Shown here in pieces: positions 10,336 to 18,790 of a stretch of 20,805 bases of DNA. A program made the position numbers and the translations under genes. The notes beneath the pieces were generated by a model, which worked only from the letters and a program-made list of their open reading frames with translations, was not told where the DNA came from and did no database searches. This stretch comes from Saccoglossus kowalevskii (taxonomy: Eukaryota > Hemichordata > Enteropneusta > Harrimaniidae). Position 1 is the first letter of the stretch. Each line of letters starts with the position of its first letter. The stretch lies in the NCBI RefSeq assembly GCF_000003605.2, contig NW_003143307.1, positions 74,963 through 95,767 on the forward strand, in the 5' to 3' direction.

Positions 10336-10980
10336 TATCACAGTGAGTGGAAAATGGTCTATTGGGTTAGAGGGTACACTGATCATATTTACCATATTTC
10401 AGAAACACGTCTCTTGAAAAATACACAAAGTACCATAATATCATTTCATTAGTTTGACCATCTATAAATATTTTGTTTTGGAGATGATTTAAAATTACAT
10501 ATTTTGAGTGATTGAATTATTAGAGTCATTTTTTGTCAGCAGTAACTTGAATATAGAATTAAAAATGTCAATAACCTTTATTATAACGTGTATTCTGTTA
10601 CTGCTCATGACACAACATTTCTGCTGACAATTTTGATCACCAAATTTTGCTCACTGCTTCCTTGTTCAAACATGCTGGCAAAAGCTGTGTAGACATTTCT
10701 TATCAGTGTACTAAGCCCCAGATTTATTCATATGTCACACAGATTCAGATAGAGAAAATGTTAAATGTTGTTTTAGTGCAGGTAATTTTTTACAAAAGAG
10801 CATCGAAATTTGTTGCATTTCCAGTGGCTTTGGCATTGTGTAATTGATATATCCTTTAGTTGGGAAAGTAAATTCTGGTTTTAATATTAATAGCCAGCAT
10901 GGTTCAAACATGGAACGTGTCGCTATGAGTCCCACATCGAACAGGACGTGATACGATGACTACGGCCCTCTAAGCACAGA
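10336..10980. other. Presumed intron sequence, nothing identified
   Basis: Ordinary AT-rich sequence. Overlapping 66-codon frames on opposite strands (10647-10847 and 10735-10935) are not recognisable proteins. Confidence 0.55.
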
Positions 10981-10990
10981 TCCAATCATC

Positions 10991-11112
10991 TAGACTTGCT
11001 TGCAGTCTGTTGCGATTCCGATGAAAAATTTTTGAAAAATAAATATGAATTGCGTAAACGAGGGGTGAACGCGAAAGTCATGTGGCCGCAAAACAGACTG
11101 CAAGCAAGTCTA
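10991..11112. mobile_element. MITE with TAGACTTGCTTGCAGTC inverted ends and 8-bp target duplication
   Basis: Bases 10991-11011 and 11092-11112 are perfect 21-base inverted repeats (TAGACTTGCTTGCAGTC... and its complement). The direct repeat CCAATCAT flanks the element (10982-10989 and 11113-11120), with one extra C between the left duplication and the left tip. The whole is only 122 bases. The core includes CpG-bearing AACGAGGGGTGAACGCG. An 8-base duplication fits hAT or P-like transposases. This is inferred from its size alone. Confidence 0.85.
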
Positions 11113-11311
11113 CCAATCATTCAGTAACTACAGGTTACACTGACTACAAGTTTATTATTTTTAGCAATTCAACCACCAGGCAGGAATTTTTCACATTCAG
11201 ATATATGTACTACCAATCTAACTTCAGTTGATTATTTATATCATTGATGAAACATAAATTTAGTTCATGTCTATGTGTGTTTTGTTTAATGTATCTTTCA
11301 TATTTTCTCTG

Positions 11312-11560
11312 TTAACCTTTTTACCACCAGTTGCCTCTTTTCATCTCAAATACACAAAATAGTCCCATTTACCGGTATAGTCTGCACATTCCTTCAGAAA
11401 ATTGGAACAAATATAGCCAAATTTTTTGAGTAAAAACTGACGTTTTACTAAAATTTTGTCTGTTGGCTCCAAAATTAGGGTTCATTTCCAGAAATACTGA
11501 AGTATATGAGAAAAAAGTGCAGAAAAATGTTGGCAAAAAGTTAGCTGGTAAAAAGAGTAA
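11312..11560 (+). mobile_element. Family 2 repeat, most complete copy
   Basis: The left end TTAACCTTTTTACCACCAG and the right end AGCTGGTAAAAAGAGTAA form imperfect terminal inverted repeats around a 249-base non-coding body. It is the most complete of the three copies and defines the family: both ends plus all the shared internal blocks seen at 4074 and 5475. The flanking duplication is not clear. Copies differ by many substitutions, so the family is old. I do not recognise a named family. Confidence 0.8.
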
Positions 11561-13019
11561 GGTAATTTCAAACTGTGCAACATTTTACTAATTTTTTATA
11601 TATGTTTTTGATAATTTTGAACTATTGGTAAATGAATATAATTTTTTTAGTCTTGATCGAAGTTTTTGAAAAATTCTGAACAAATTATTTAGGTTTAAAA
11701 TTTATAAATGGTGACAAAATTTGGCACTCAGATTGTTAAATAGAATTTTAAAATTTTATCAAAATATTTCGTTACAAAAATGCTACTTAATGACAGATTT
11801 GGATACATGTCAGCATTTTGAGGGTACAATACAAATCATGGTTTTAGAAAAAATCGTGTGACAATTTGCCAAATATAGGCATTTTTCAAAACAGTTTTCA
11901 TAAATATTCATGTAAAAGCATTATTTCCTAGAAAAAATTGTATTCCCTGTAATCTCCTCATAATATTTGACATTCAGAATTGTCAAAGAAAATATTTTCA
12001 GATATGACAAAATCTTGTCTCCATAGCAACACATGTTATAAGGCTCAAACATTGTCCTTTTCAATTTTTAAGCAAAAAGTAGTTTTGTGATCATATGTTT
12101 TTATGCGAGATTTGTAAACAACAACATAAAATATAGATTTATGAATATTTAAATATGTATTCTAATACCCGCGACCTTAAAATAAAAGTCACCACGGGCA
12201 AAAACCTTTTACGATGATTCAACCACTCCACAAAAAGTGCTTTAATTTTTCCTCTGACAATTCAGTCACCTTCAAAAAAAATTATTTTTATTAATCAATT
12301 AATGCCAGTATTTTTATTGCATAATACTCTTTTTAGTGATTAATTTCAAAATTCTGATTAATATTTTGAAAGTACATCTATAAAAATAATGTCTGTGGAA
12401 CCTCAGTTAAATTTATTGTTATATCATGTTCTATTATTATTGATTTTTAGAGTAAATAAGTCTCCAAAATATGAATGCTGCCTCTTCACCTCATTAACTA
12501 ATGGAATGATCTAATATTTCTTGCCTGTGTAAATGTATTAACAGTAGTAATATACAAAATGTAACTACTTCAGTATTCCACCTCCATATTTTTTTTTTTA
12601 CAAAAATGTCACTAAATGTTTTTTTTAAATATGCACAAGTTTTCTGGGCTTCAATACTCAGTACTAAATATTTCTAAATATTCTTTTTGAAGAGAAAACA
12701 AAAATGCGAAACTGAACATTTTTGAACTGTTACCATAGGAACTCATGTTAAAGAAATATTTCAGAAAAAATAAATAATATTCATCAGAATTTCCAAATAA
12801 TTCTTAACAACCATGAGTGAAATCTGTAACTACATACCGGTATGTGCTTTGACACAATTTATAATGTTTTAGCAAAAAATTCTAGTAATAAAAGGTTCCA
12901 ACTAGTAGGAGAAGGATAAATGCATGGGGATTACTTGAATACTTTAATCTTGCAAGCATTTCTTTTTGTGCAGTGCTTGCACCACATAGTCTTTCTCTAT
13001 TCTGATATGTTTGGCCTTA
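11561..13019. other. Presumed intron sequence, AT-rich, with two weak X-box-like sites
   Basis: The stretch is very AT-rich. It holds GTCTCCATAGCAAC (12017-12030), GTTACCATAGGAAC (12729-12742) and a 14-nt palindrome ACATACCGGTATGT (12832-12845). No exon was found. Confidence 0.55.
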
Positions 13020-13210
13020 TTTAAGTTCACACAAGATGTTGTCTTGTTAATTGCAGACACCTGCTAGGTTTGACTTGTTCAGATGTGACACAAATCACAT
13101 AACCTGTATCTCCCCTGCCACTTTTCACCAGCTATAAATTTACATAAGCCAGTATATACTTGTTAATTTCAGACCCCAGCTAGTTTCACTGTGTTTAAGT
13201 TCACCTTAAC
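13020..13210 (+). repeat. Diverged ~116-bp duplication
   Basis: CTTGTTAATTGCAGACACCTGCTAGGTTT near 13043 is matched by CTTGTTAATTTCAGACCCCAGCTAGTTTC near 13159, preceded in both by a T..ACA.AAG block. TTTAAGTTCAC recurs at about 13020 and 13193. Each unit carries a TTNCAG|AC acceptor-like string on the plus strand, but no exon follows. Confidence 0.5.
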
Positions 13211-13528
13211 ATCAATTGATTTTACACGAATGGAAAGGTTAACCTCAGATTCAGATTTGGTTCTGAAATGCACATAATAGTGTACAACAGATGCGAGGCC
13301 AAAAGTTAATACATAGATACTTAAATAGCAGTTAGGTTTTCTGCAATAGATAAGAAAGAGAAGAAATGGGATCCCCATAGTGTGATCTGATGAGCTGTTA
13401 AGTCTACCGGCCCCTCACAGTGGCGAGAAAGTCGGCAATACGCGGCCTAATATGCGTCGTCTATACAACAGGTTAAATTAGTTCCTCACAGCAGTACAAG
13501 TTTATTGCGATCAAATTCCACTGTCGTG

Positions 13529-13542
13529 ATTACCATGGCAAC
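13529..13542. promoter_or_regulatory. RFX X-box-like site
   Basis: ATTACCATGGCAAC is very close to the RFX-family X-box palindrome (GTTNCCATGGNAAC). It lies 1.1 kb downstream of the GluN1 start codon, in the presumed intron. Weaker relatives on the same side are GTCTCCATAGCAAC (12017-12030) and GTTACCATAGGAAC (12729-12742). Confidence 0.4.
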
Positions 13543-13731
13543 GTAGTGATACATCACTGAAGCATATGTGGGATTGAAATCAAGCATGAAGTTGAAGAAA
13601 TGGAAAGATTCTCATAATCTGGAAATTGTGTTAACCCCCATATTCTGTTTCCTGAACCCCCAGGGGAGATACTCATTTTAGACGAAGAAAGGAAGGAGAC
13701 CAATTTGTAATGAAGACACGCAGCATATACA

Positions 13732-13913
13732 CTGTAAATTATTTAATTTCCACTGTTAGAAATTTCAGGATCATAAGGCTTTCGTAAAGACGAACAGTCG
13801 CTAAGCATTGTAGAACCACAGACAAATTTTCACTGATGTAAACTTTTGGAATTTTTTACTGACTTTTGAAATTTGCGGAAATTAGCTTCTTGTAAAATTA
13901 AAACATTTTACAG
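13732..13913. mobile_element. CTGTAAA-ended MITE, diverged copy
   Basis: The left end CTGTAAATTATTTAATTTCC and the complement of the right end, CTGTAAAATGTTTTAATTTT, are imperfect inverted repeats. TA follows the right end, while the left has TACA before CTG, so one flank is imperfect. The interior shows the TTTCACTGATGTAAACTTTT kind of motif typical of the other copies. It sits about 320 bases from the GluN1 splice donor. Confidence 0.55.
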
Positions 13914-14237
13914 TAGTCAATACATTCTTCACATTCTCATCTTGACTCGCACTAATTGAAATAGATAAAGCAATCCAGGCTCATTATTTAAAATTACCCT
14001 CTTCCTTCCACCCGTAAATACAATTGACTAGGAGGGGGGGGGAATGCTTTATATTCAACGATACTCATTGTCTACATTAATAATCAAGTTTTAAAATTGA
14101 TTGTCATTTACACAGTACAAAAATAGATAATTGAATTGTCGGAATTAAAAAAAGTGTTTTGTCATTCCATTGTGTGTACATACGTATGGATTGTCTTAAG
14201 TGGGAAAGGGAGAGTGTAACAATGATAGAAAGATTAC
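13914..14237 (-). other. Start of GluN1 intron 1, donor-proximal
   Basis: It begins on the sense strand with GTAATCTTTC after the exon. It contains a G-rich string AGGAGGGGGGGGGAATG at about 14030-14045. Nothing else was identified. Confidence 0.65.
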
Positions 14238-14639
14238 CTTATCAGAGAAGACATATTCTCTAGTACTGATGCCAATAACCGGAATACGATAGAATCCACA
14301 TGTATATGAGATAGATGCTGGCGAGGACGATGAGTTTGCCGGATGACTCACAACAACCGCATAAACCTGTGTAGGTATCAACGTTTTGCAAACGCTTAGT
14401 GCACTCTGTATAGGGTTCCAATCCATAACATCAAACGTAGCGTTGAGTTTGGTATTGGAGGGTAGAAGCTGGCTGTGTTCATTAAGATAGTCCAATATCT
14501 CGTTAACGTATCCATTATACTCATCAGAACTGAGCAGAAATCCGATATTTACTGTATGAACATTGCTGTACGCTGACTTGAAGACCGTCAATGTAATAAA
14601 AATTAAATTCCAAAGTAGGGTACAATTTGTAGGAGACAT
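14238..14639 (-). CDS. Grin1: NMDA receptor subunit 1 (GluN1), first coding exon, partial
   Basis: This exon encodes the first 134 residues of the obligatory glycine-binding subunit of NMDA-type glutamate receptors, a plasma-membrane cation channel. Residues 1-25 form a signal peptide with hydrophobic core LLWNLIFITLTVF. The extracellular amino-terminal (LIVBP/ANF-receptor-like) domain then starts with VNIGFLLS (30-37). GluN1-type landmarks are LNAT (65-68, a glycosylation sequon), ALSVC (80-84), QVYAVVVSHP (91-100), GFYRIPVIG (115-123) and STR..VFSDK (125-134). Cys84 aligns with the vertebrate GluN1 Cys79 that forms a disulfide in this domain. Cys114 stands where vertebrate GluN1 has Ala. 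I chose the ATG at 14637-14639 because it has A at -3, directly precedes the signal peptide, and an in-frame TAA lies upstream at 14706-14708. The open frame continues to about 14196, but homology ends at SDK, exactly at AAG|GTAATC (donor GT at 14237-14236, phase 0). Later exons are not visible. GluN2 and GluN3 fit less well. Confidence 0.9.
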
Positions 14640-14810
14640 CGTGGTGGTGAATGTGTCACCTCCAATCCACTTGTATTGTATACACACTGCACTACTGATG
14701 ATACTTTAAAAATGTAGCAGATTACACACACACACGCACACACACACGCGCTGAAGGAGACTATTTATCCTGGATTCGACGTGGTCACTGCATCCCACTG
14801 ACTGTCAGTA
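14640..14810 (-). promoter_or_regulatory. GluN1 5' leader and probable promoter-proximal region
   Basis: This is the sequence just upstream of the GluN1 start codon. On the sense strand it reads, from far to near: a 13-nt perfect palindrome ACTGACTGTCAGT (14797-14809), a TATA-like GGATAAATAG (14761-14770), an interrupted TG repeat (about 14724-14750), an in-frame TAA (14706-14708), then the ATG at 14639. A start site some 30 bases past the TATA-like box would fall in or near the TG repeat and give a leader of roughly 100 bases. No strong splice acceptor is evident, but ATTTTTAAAG and ATCATCAG leave room for an upstream non-coding exon. The promoter reading is an inference. Confidence 0.35.
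14724..14751. repeat. Interrupted CA/TG dinucleotide microsatellite in the GluN1 5' region
   Basis: The run consists of CA units interrupted by single CG dinucleotides. It lies about 85-110 bases upstream of the GluN1 ATG and reads as TG on the sense strand. It may be length-polymorphic and may form part of the leader or core promoter. Confidence 0.85.
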
Positions 14811-16612
14811 TTGCAGTCAATGACACTGAATTTGCTATATACACAAGGTAATATTCTTTGTACTGGTCATCATTGTCCCAACACACAATACATAACTATA
14901 GTAATGAAGCCCATGGTAACAATCTGTCGTCATGGAGACCAAATCCTCCCTTTGGTTGAAAACTGCATACTATGCGATTATTGGGAACAGCTTGGCTTGC
15001 CTGCCTGTGCAATAGTAATCCAGTGCTCTGACAGATCTACCCCAACCTATAACCAAACACAATATTGTCACTCACTGTTTGATTTCTATCAATGGGCACA
15101 TACCATTTTATATAAGGGCTGATAGCTTTTACTGGAGGGGCACGTTTCAATCAATTTCTTATTTTTCTTCAGCAGGAAGCTACCATTCAAGCTGAAGGGG
15201 TGGTGGATTTTAACAACAAGGAACTATCAACAGGCAGCTCGATATTTTGCTGTGATAATTTTTGTTTTTGTTTATCTATTTTTTTGAACAACATGAATGA
15301 GAAGAAACCATTTTTATTACAGGGAATGATCTTCTCTTCACAGTAAAGGAACAGCAGGACAATTTATTTGCATTTCATCAAACGGAATCAACCATTTCAT
15401 AAAGCAGGTGATAAAGGTTATTTAAAGAGGGACAGGTTTAACAATCGTTTAAAGAGTTGTTAAAGTCTAGCTCAATAGGACAAGAGCACTTCCCATACAA
15501 GAAGTACTTATCTCCAAATTATTGCAAAAGATTATCTTGTTTTATATATAGTTATTTTATGCCAGCAGACCAAAAAAGTCAAGGCAGAATAAAGATTTTC
15601 TATGAGCCGTACAATTTGTGTATTAGATTATGAATTTTAATATCCTAGTAAAACCATATGTGTCATATAATATTAGCATTGGGCAATATTATATGAAATA
15701 ATCTAAGCTATAATGTGGGTCTGGAGAAAACCATCATTAAACTGATTGAATAAACCAACAATACCATGAGTGATTGTTTGTTTTTTTACCGGTAATATAT
15801 TTAATCTTACAAGTAGCCAGGAAATGATGGGACACAAAAACTGAGTATTTTCTTTTGTAATAAGCGCCCTCAATTTTGTTAAAAACCTAAGTAGGTTATA
15901 GGTACCAATTTTTTTTATTTTTTTTATTATCATTTTTAATGATTATTTTATTTTTTATCTCTGTTGTGAAGAGTGTGATATATTAAAAAAATGGGAAAAA
16001 AAAATTAGATTCAGAAAAACAATGCAATTGAAATCCCCTAAAAAAAAATTTGAAGTCAATATCTACATCCGATTTTAATCTGATTGTATTCTCACAGTGA
16101 GTTTTAAAAATTTTCATGTTTTTAATCAATTAGTTGTAATTTCAATATTAATTCAAGGCAAAACTGATCAAATTTGCCTGTTATTAATGTCATACATGTA
16201 ACCCATAAGAAGAGAATCAAACAGTGTAAACATGTTTGTTTCTAATGGAGAAGAGTTCCTGGGAAAATAATTCAGTGTTTTCAAAATAAAGATATCAAGG
16301 GAGGTAAGACAGAATCACAGCGACTTTGACACAATTTTGTGAAATCCCTTTAAACATTAAATGTTTGGTTATTCTCTATGGTACTCTTGAAATTTACTTG
16401 AAAACTGGTCAGACATGGAAAAAAATTACACATATTATTGGATTCTCAACAGTTACTGTTGTTGCAATATGGAGGTACCAGGAAGTGCGACCTTTAAAGG
16501 GGCATGCACTTGGCTTGTTAATAACGAGGTTCATGTCAAATTAAAGATTATGTTTTCATTATAATATATTAATACTAATAAGGTACCAAAAATAAAATAA
16601 AAAAATAAGATT
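14811..16612. other. Sequence upstream of GluN1, no gene identified
   Basis: A plus-strand frame at 14820-15122 (101 codons from its ATG, ending at TGA) diverges from the GluN1 start. It is Cys-rich but matches no family I know and is not supported. GTTACCATGGGC (complement of 14909-14920) and GTCGTCATGGAGAC (14926-14939) are weak X-box-like sites. Positions 15908-15960 are T-rich low-complexity DNA. The 72-codon frame at 16326-16544 is unrecognised. Confidence 0.5.
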
Positions 16613-16985
16613 ATTGGACATTTTTAAAAAAAACAAAAGTCCAAAATGTCATATATATAAATAATATAATATAAATTGAGAGCACTTATATTTAGATAAC
16701 AAAACCAACACACACACACACACAAAATATTCCACATTTTCATATTTTTAAAAAACAAAAGTCCGAAATGTCATAGAAAATGTTAGGCTTATAAAAATTG
16801 AGTGAACTTGCGTTTAGATAACAAACCCAACACACAAACAAACAAACAAACAAACAAATATTCCACATTTTCATTTTCTTGAAAAACAAAAGTCCGAAAT
16901 GCCATAGGCTTATAAAAATTGAGTGAACTTGTGTTTAGACAACAAACCCAACATGAAAAAAAAATACACCACACATTCATTTCTA
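16613..16985 (+). repeat. Three-unit tandem repeat, 122-131-bp period
   Basis: The anchor ACAAAAGTCC occurs at 16633, 16755 and 16886. Each unit continues with (A/G)AAATG(T/C)CATA, then TAAAAATTGAGTGAACTT (TAAATTGAGAGCACTT in unit 1), then GTTTAGATAACAAA.CCAACA. Next comes a simple CA (16709-16724) or CAAA (about 16833-16858) run in units 1 and 2, replaced by an A run in unit 3, and lastly TTCCACATTTTCAT. Units 2 and 3 are nearly identical and unit 1 is more diverged, so the last duplication is the younger one. Confidence 0.9.
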
Positions 16986-17338
16986 AAGAGGAGTAAAAAG
17001 TAATAACTTTTACTAAGCCCACAAGTGTATATCATATTGTAGGCCGAGTAACAAGAGAGTGATAAATACTGCGGTTGATACTGCGCTCACGTGATGAAAG
17101 GATATATTCCTTGATGGTCAGACTAAATTCTGACACAGAATTACTTTGTGACTGTTGCCAATGGTTAAATCGGGAGTCGTAAAAAATTTTTTTTTTACAA
17201 ATGCTGTACATGTATACGTTGAATTGGCCCCATGATACTATGCAGGGACTTGAAATATTTTCTTGGATCTAAAAGTTTGCAGATTATACAAATTGTGTTT
17301 CAGATCTGTGAGATTGGATTGAAAGGATAGCCAGATTG
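16986..17338. other. Upstream sequence, nothing identified
   Basis: A short A/T run (about 17182-17197) and a CGCTCACGTGATG E-box context at about 17084 are the only features. No coding signal was seen. Confidence 0.5.
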
Positions 17339-17352
17339 GTTTCCATGGAAAC
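17339..17352. promoter_or_regulatory. Perfect palindromic RFX X-box
   Basis: GTTTCCATGGAAAC is a perfect 14-base palindrome matching the RFX-family X-box consensus. It lies about 2.7 kb upstream of the GluN1 start codon and begins a cluster of GTTACCATGG sites at 17472, 17556 and 17762. Binding is an inference from motif match. Confidence 0.45.
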
Positions 17353-17464
17353 AGGTATTTTAGTTTTCTCAAAACAGCAGTTTCTCTGTACATAGCTGGG
17401 TCAAGTTTTGAATTTCAGATAAGTTGAAGTTTCAATCCATTACCATCAAATTGCCAACGCTAAC

Positions 17465-17642
17465 AACCGCTGTTACCATGGCATTTTTTTTAGGTCCATC
17501 ACAACATGTCTTTGTCAGGGAAGACAAAAATTAAATACTGAACCTAGCAACGGCTGTTACCATGGCTCTGAGATATTACTCATCATTTGGAACATCACAA
17601 CAAGCCTCTGTCGATAGAGCAAAAATTCAATGCTGAACCATC
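17465..17642 (+). repeat. Diverged ~90-bp tandem repeat containing GTTACCATGG
   Basis: Two units each contain AAC(C/G)GCTGTTACCATGGC (17466 and 17550), CATCACAACA(T/A)G (17497 and 17593), a short variable part and a GACAAAAATTAAATACTGAACC-like end (17522 and 17619). GTTACCATGG recurs once more at 17762 in less similar surroundings, so a third eroded unit is possible. Confidence 0.7.
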
Positions 17643-18449
17643 ATTGATTGATGACATGTAATTATGATCTACATCATTGAACAAAATTCGTAGAGTAGGA
17701 TAAAAATTACTTCTCTGATTGTCATCTGAAACATGGAGTTATACTGACCCTACCATTGATCGTTACCATGGAATCGTGATACAAACGTGTTAATTACTCA
17801 AATTCCAGTCAAATTCATTCAATACAACCTCAGTGGGGGTCATAAAGGGCACAGATGGCACTAATTCGCAATGAGGAGAGCACAATAATTTGAGGTGCTC
17901 ATCTATCAACATTCAGACATCACGTAACCTTAGGACTGACAGCTGGTACAACCCTAATCATACTTTTTATCAATGCTTGTTGTGCCAATGAATAGAAAGG
18001 ACTACTACAGAGTTTCAAATAACAAACATGTATATAGCCTATATCATAAATCAATAATGACCAAACCCAGATTTCTAGCTCATTTGCGGCAATTTTTTTT
18101 TTGTCCAAGCTATGATGATGAGTAAAATTTATCTTTTAAGCTTGAATATTTTTAAATTTAAAATTTGTTCTTTTAAAATCACATAACTAATATTTAAGCT
18201 TTTCGCCAGCTACCTGTATGTTTTATTTACATATGCATCCCAAATTTTAAACAGATAAAAAAAATTTCATTCAATAAACTATTTACTGAGTAACTGTTTA
18301 CTTTTCATTGTAAATAATCACATGTCCACCAGAATTACTTGTTTCTTACATCAAAATGAACAAGAAAAACAAATATTTGTGTTTTTTTGTAAATTAAACC
18401 TATTTGAGAAAACGTCACAGATTTCATAGAAATTCAAAACTGTGCCAAA
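17643..18449. other. Upstream sequence with one further GTTACCATGG site
   Basis: GTTACCATGGAATC at 17762-17775 is a half-consensus X-box. The rest is AT-rich. The minus-strand frame at 17920-18108 has no recognisable content. Confidence 0.5.
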
Positions 18450-18790
18450 TCAGTAAAACATGTCCTCTATGGCAGTACAATAAAAGTAATCTCTCTATGG
18501 TAAACAATAAAACTATAGCAACAACACTTTTTATATTTATTTGTAATTTATTTTTCTCGCCACAAAAAAACATAATACAATTATTTTGGTCTGACAGTTT
18601 ATGTTCTTTTCATATTTTCTTGTTCTTTTTCAGTCACTGTAAAATGACATTGTCCTCTGTAACATGTTATGTAATTACAATGAGTATACCTTGAGGCCGG
18701 AGGCCTACAGTATTATGAATAAATTTATGTTATAACTTAAAGTATGCCCTCTATGGCAATTCAGTAAAAGTATGCCCTCTATGGCAAACT
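18450..18790 (+). repeat. Paired 28-bp repeats (TATGCCCTCTATGGCA) flanking ~230 bases
   Basis: CAGTAAAAGTATGCCCTCTATGGCA-type units occur at 18451-18475 and 18479-18506 (diverged, ATCTCTCTATGGTAAAC), and again at 18741-18758 and 18769-18786, with a 28-base spacing within each pair. The intervening stretch is T-rich and non-coding. It is either an interrupted minisatellite or a small element with repeated ends. Confidence 0.65.

Larger units (their letters stand above)
1..14237 (-). other. Grin1: Presumed first intron of the GluN1 gene (partial, at least 14.2 kb)
   Basis: The GluN1 exon ends at 14238 with a consensus GT donor, and the gene reads toward position 1, so everything to the left should be intron until an acceptor is met. 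I looked on the minus strand for the next expected peptide (the VPPYSHQ and VW/WFEM-like region of GluN1) and found no convincing match. The best accidental hits, near 2063 and 16470, run into stops or have the wrong context. The intron holds small mobile elements and repeats, listed separately. That the whole stretch is one intron is an inference. A short diverged exon could have been missed by eye. Confidence 0.6.

Noticed and set aside
13169-13378. 69-codon minus-strand frame on the intron side of GluN1
   Set aside because: It has no similarity to GluN1, no suitable acceptor/donor pair was seen, and it partly overlaps a diverged duplication.
14820-15122. 101-codon plus-strand frame diverging from the GluN1 start, with several Cys
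   Set aside because: I recognise no domain. It lies in the promoter-side region, has no strong Kozak or splice support, and its length is within chance for a stretch of lower AT content.
16468-16480. Minus-strand VPPY-like string resembling GluN1 VPPYSHQ
   Set aside because: Residues on both sides do not match, a stop follows soon, and the position is upstream of the first exon.
17447-17642. CRISPR-like array
   Set aside because: The repeats are few, diverged and about 90 bases apart, and the context is animal DNA. They are ordinary tandem duplications.
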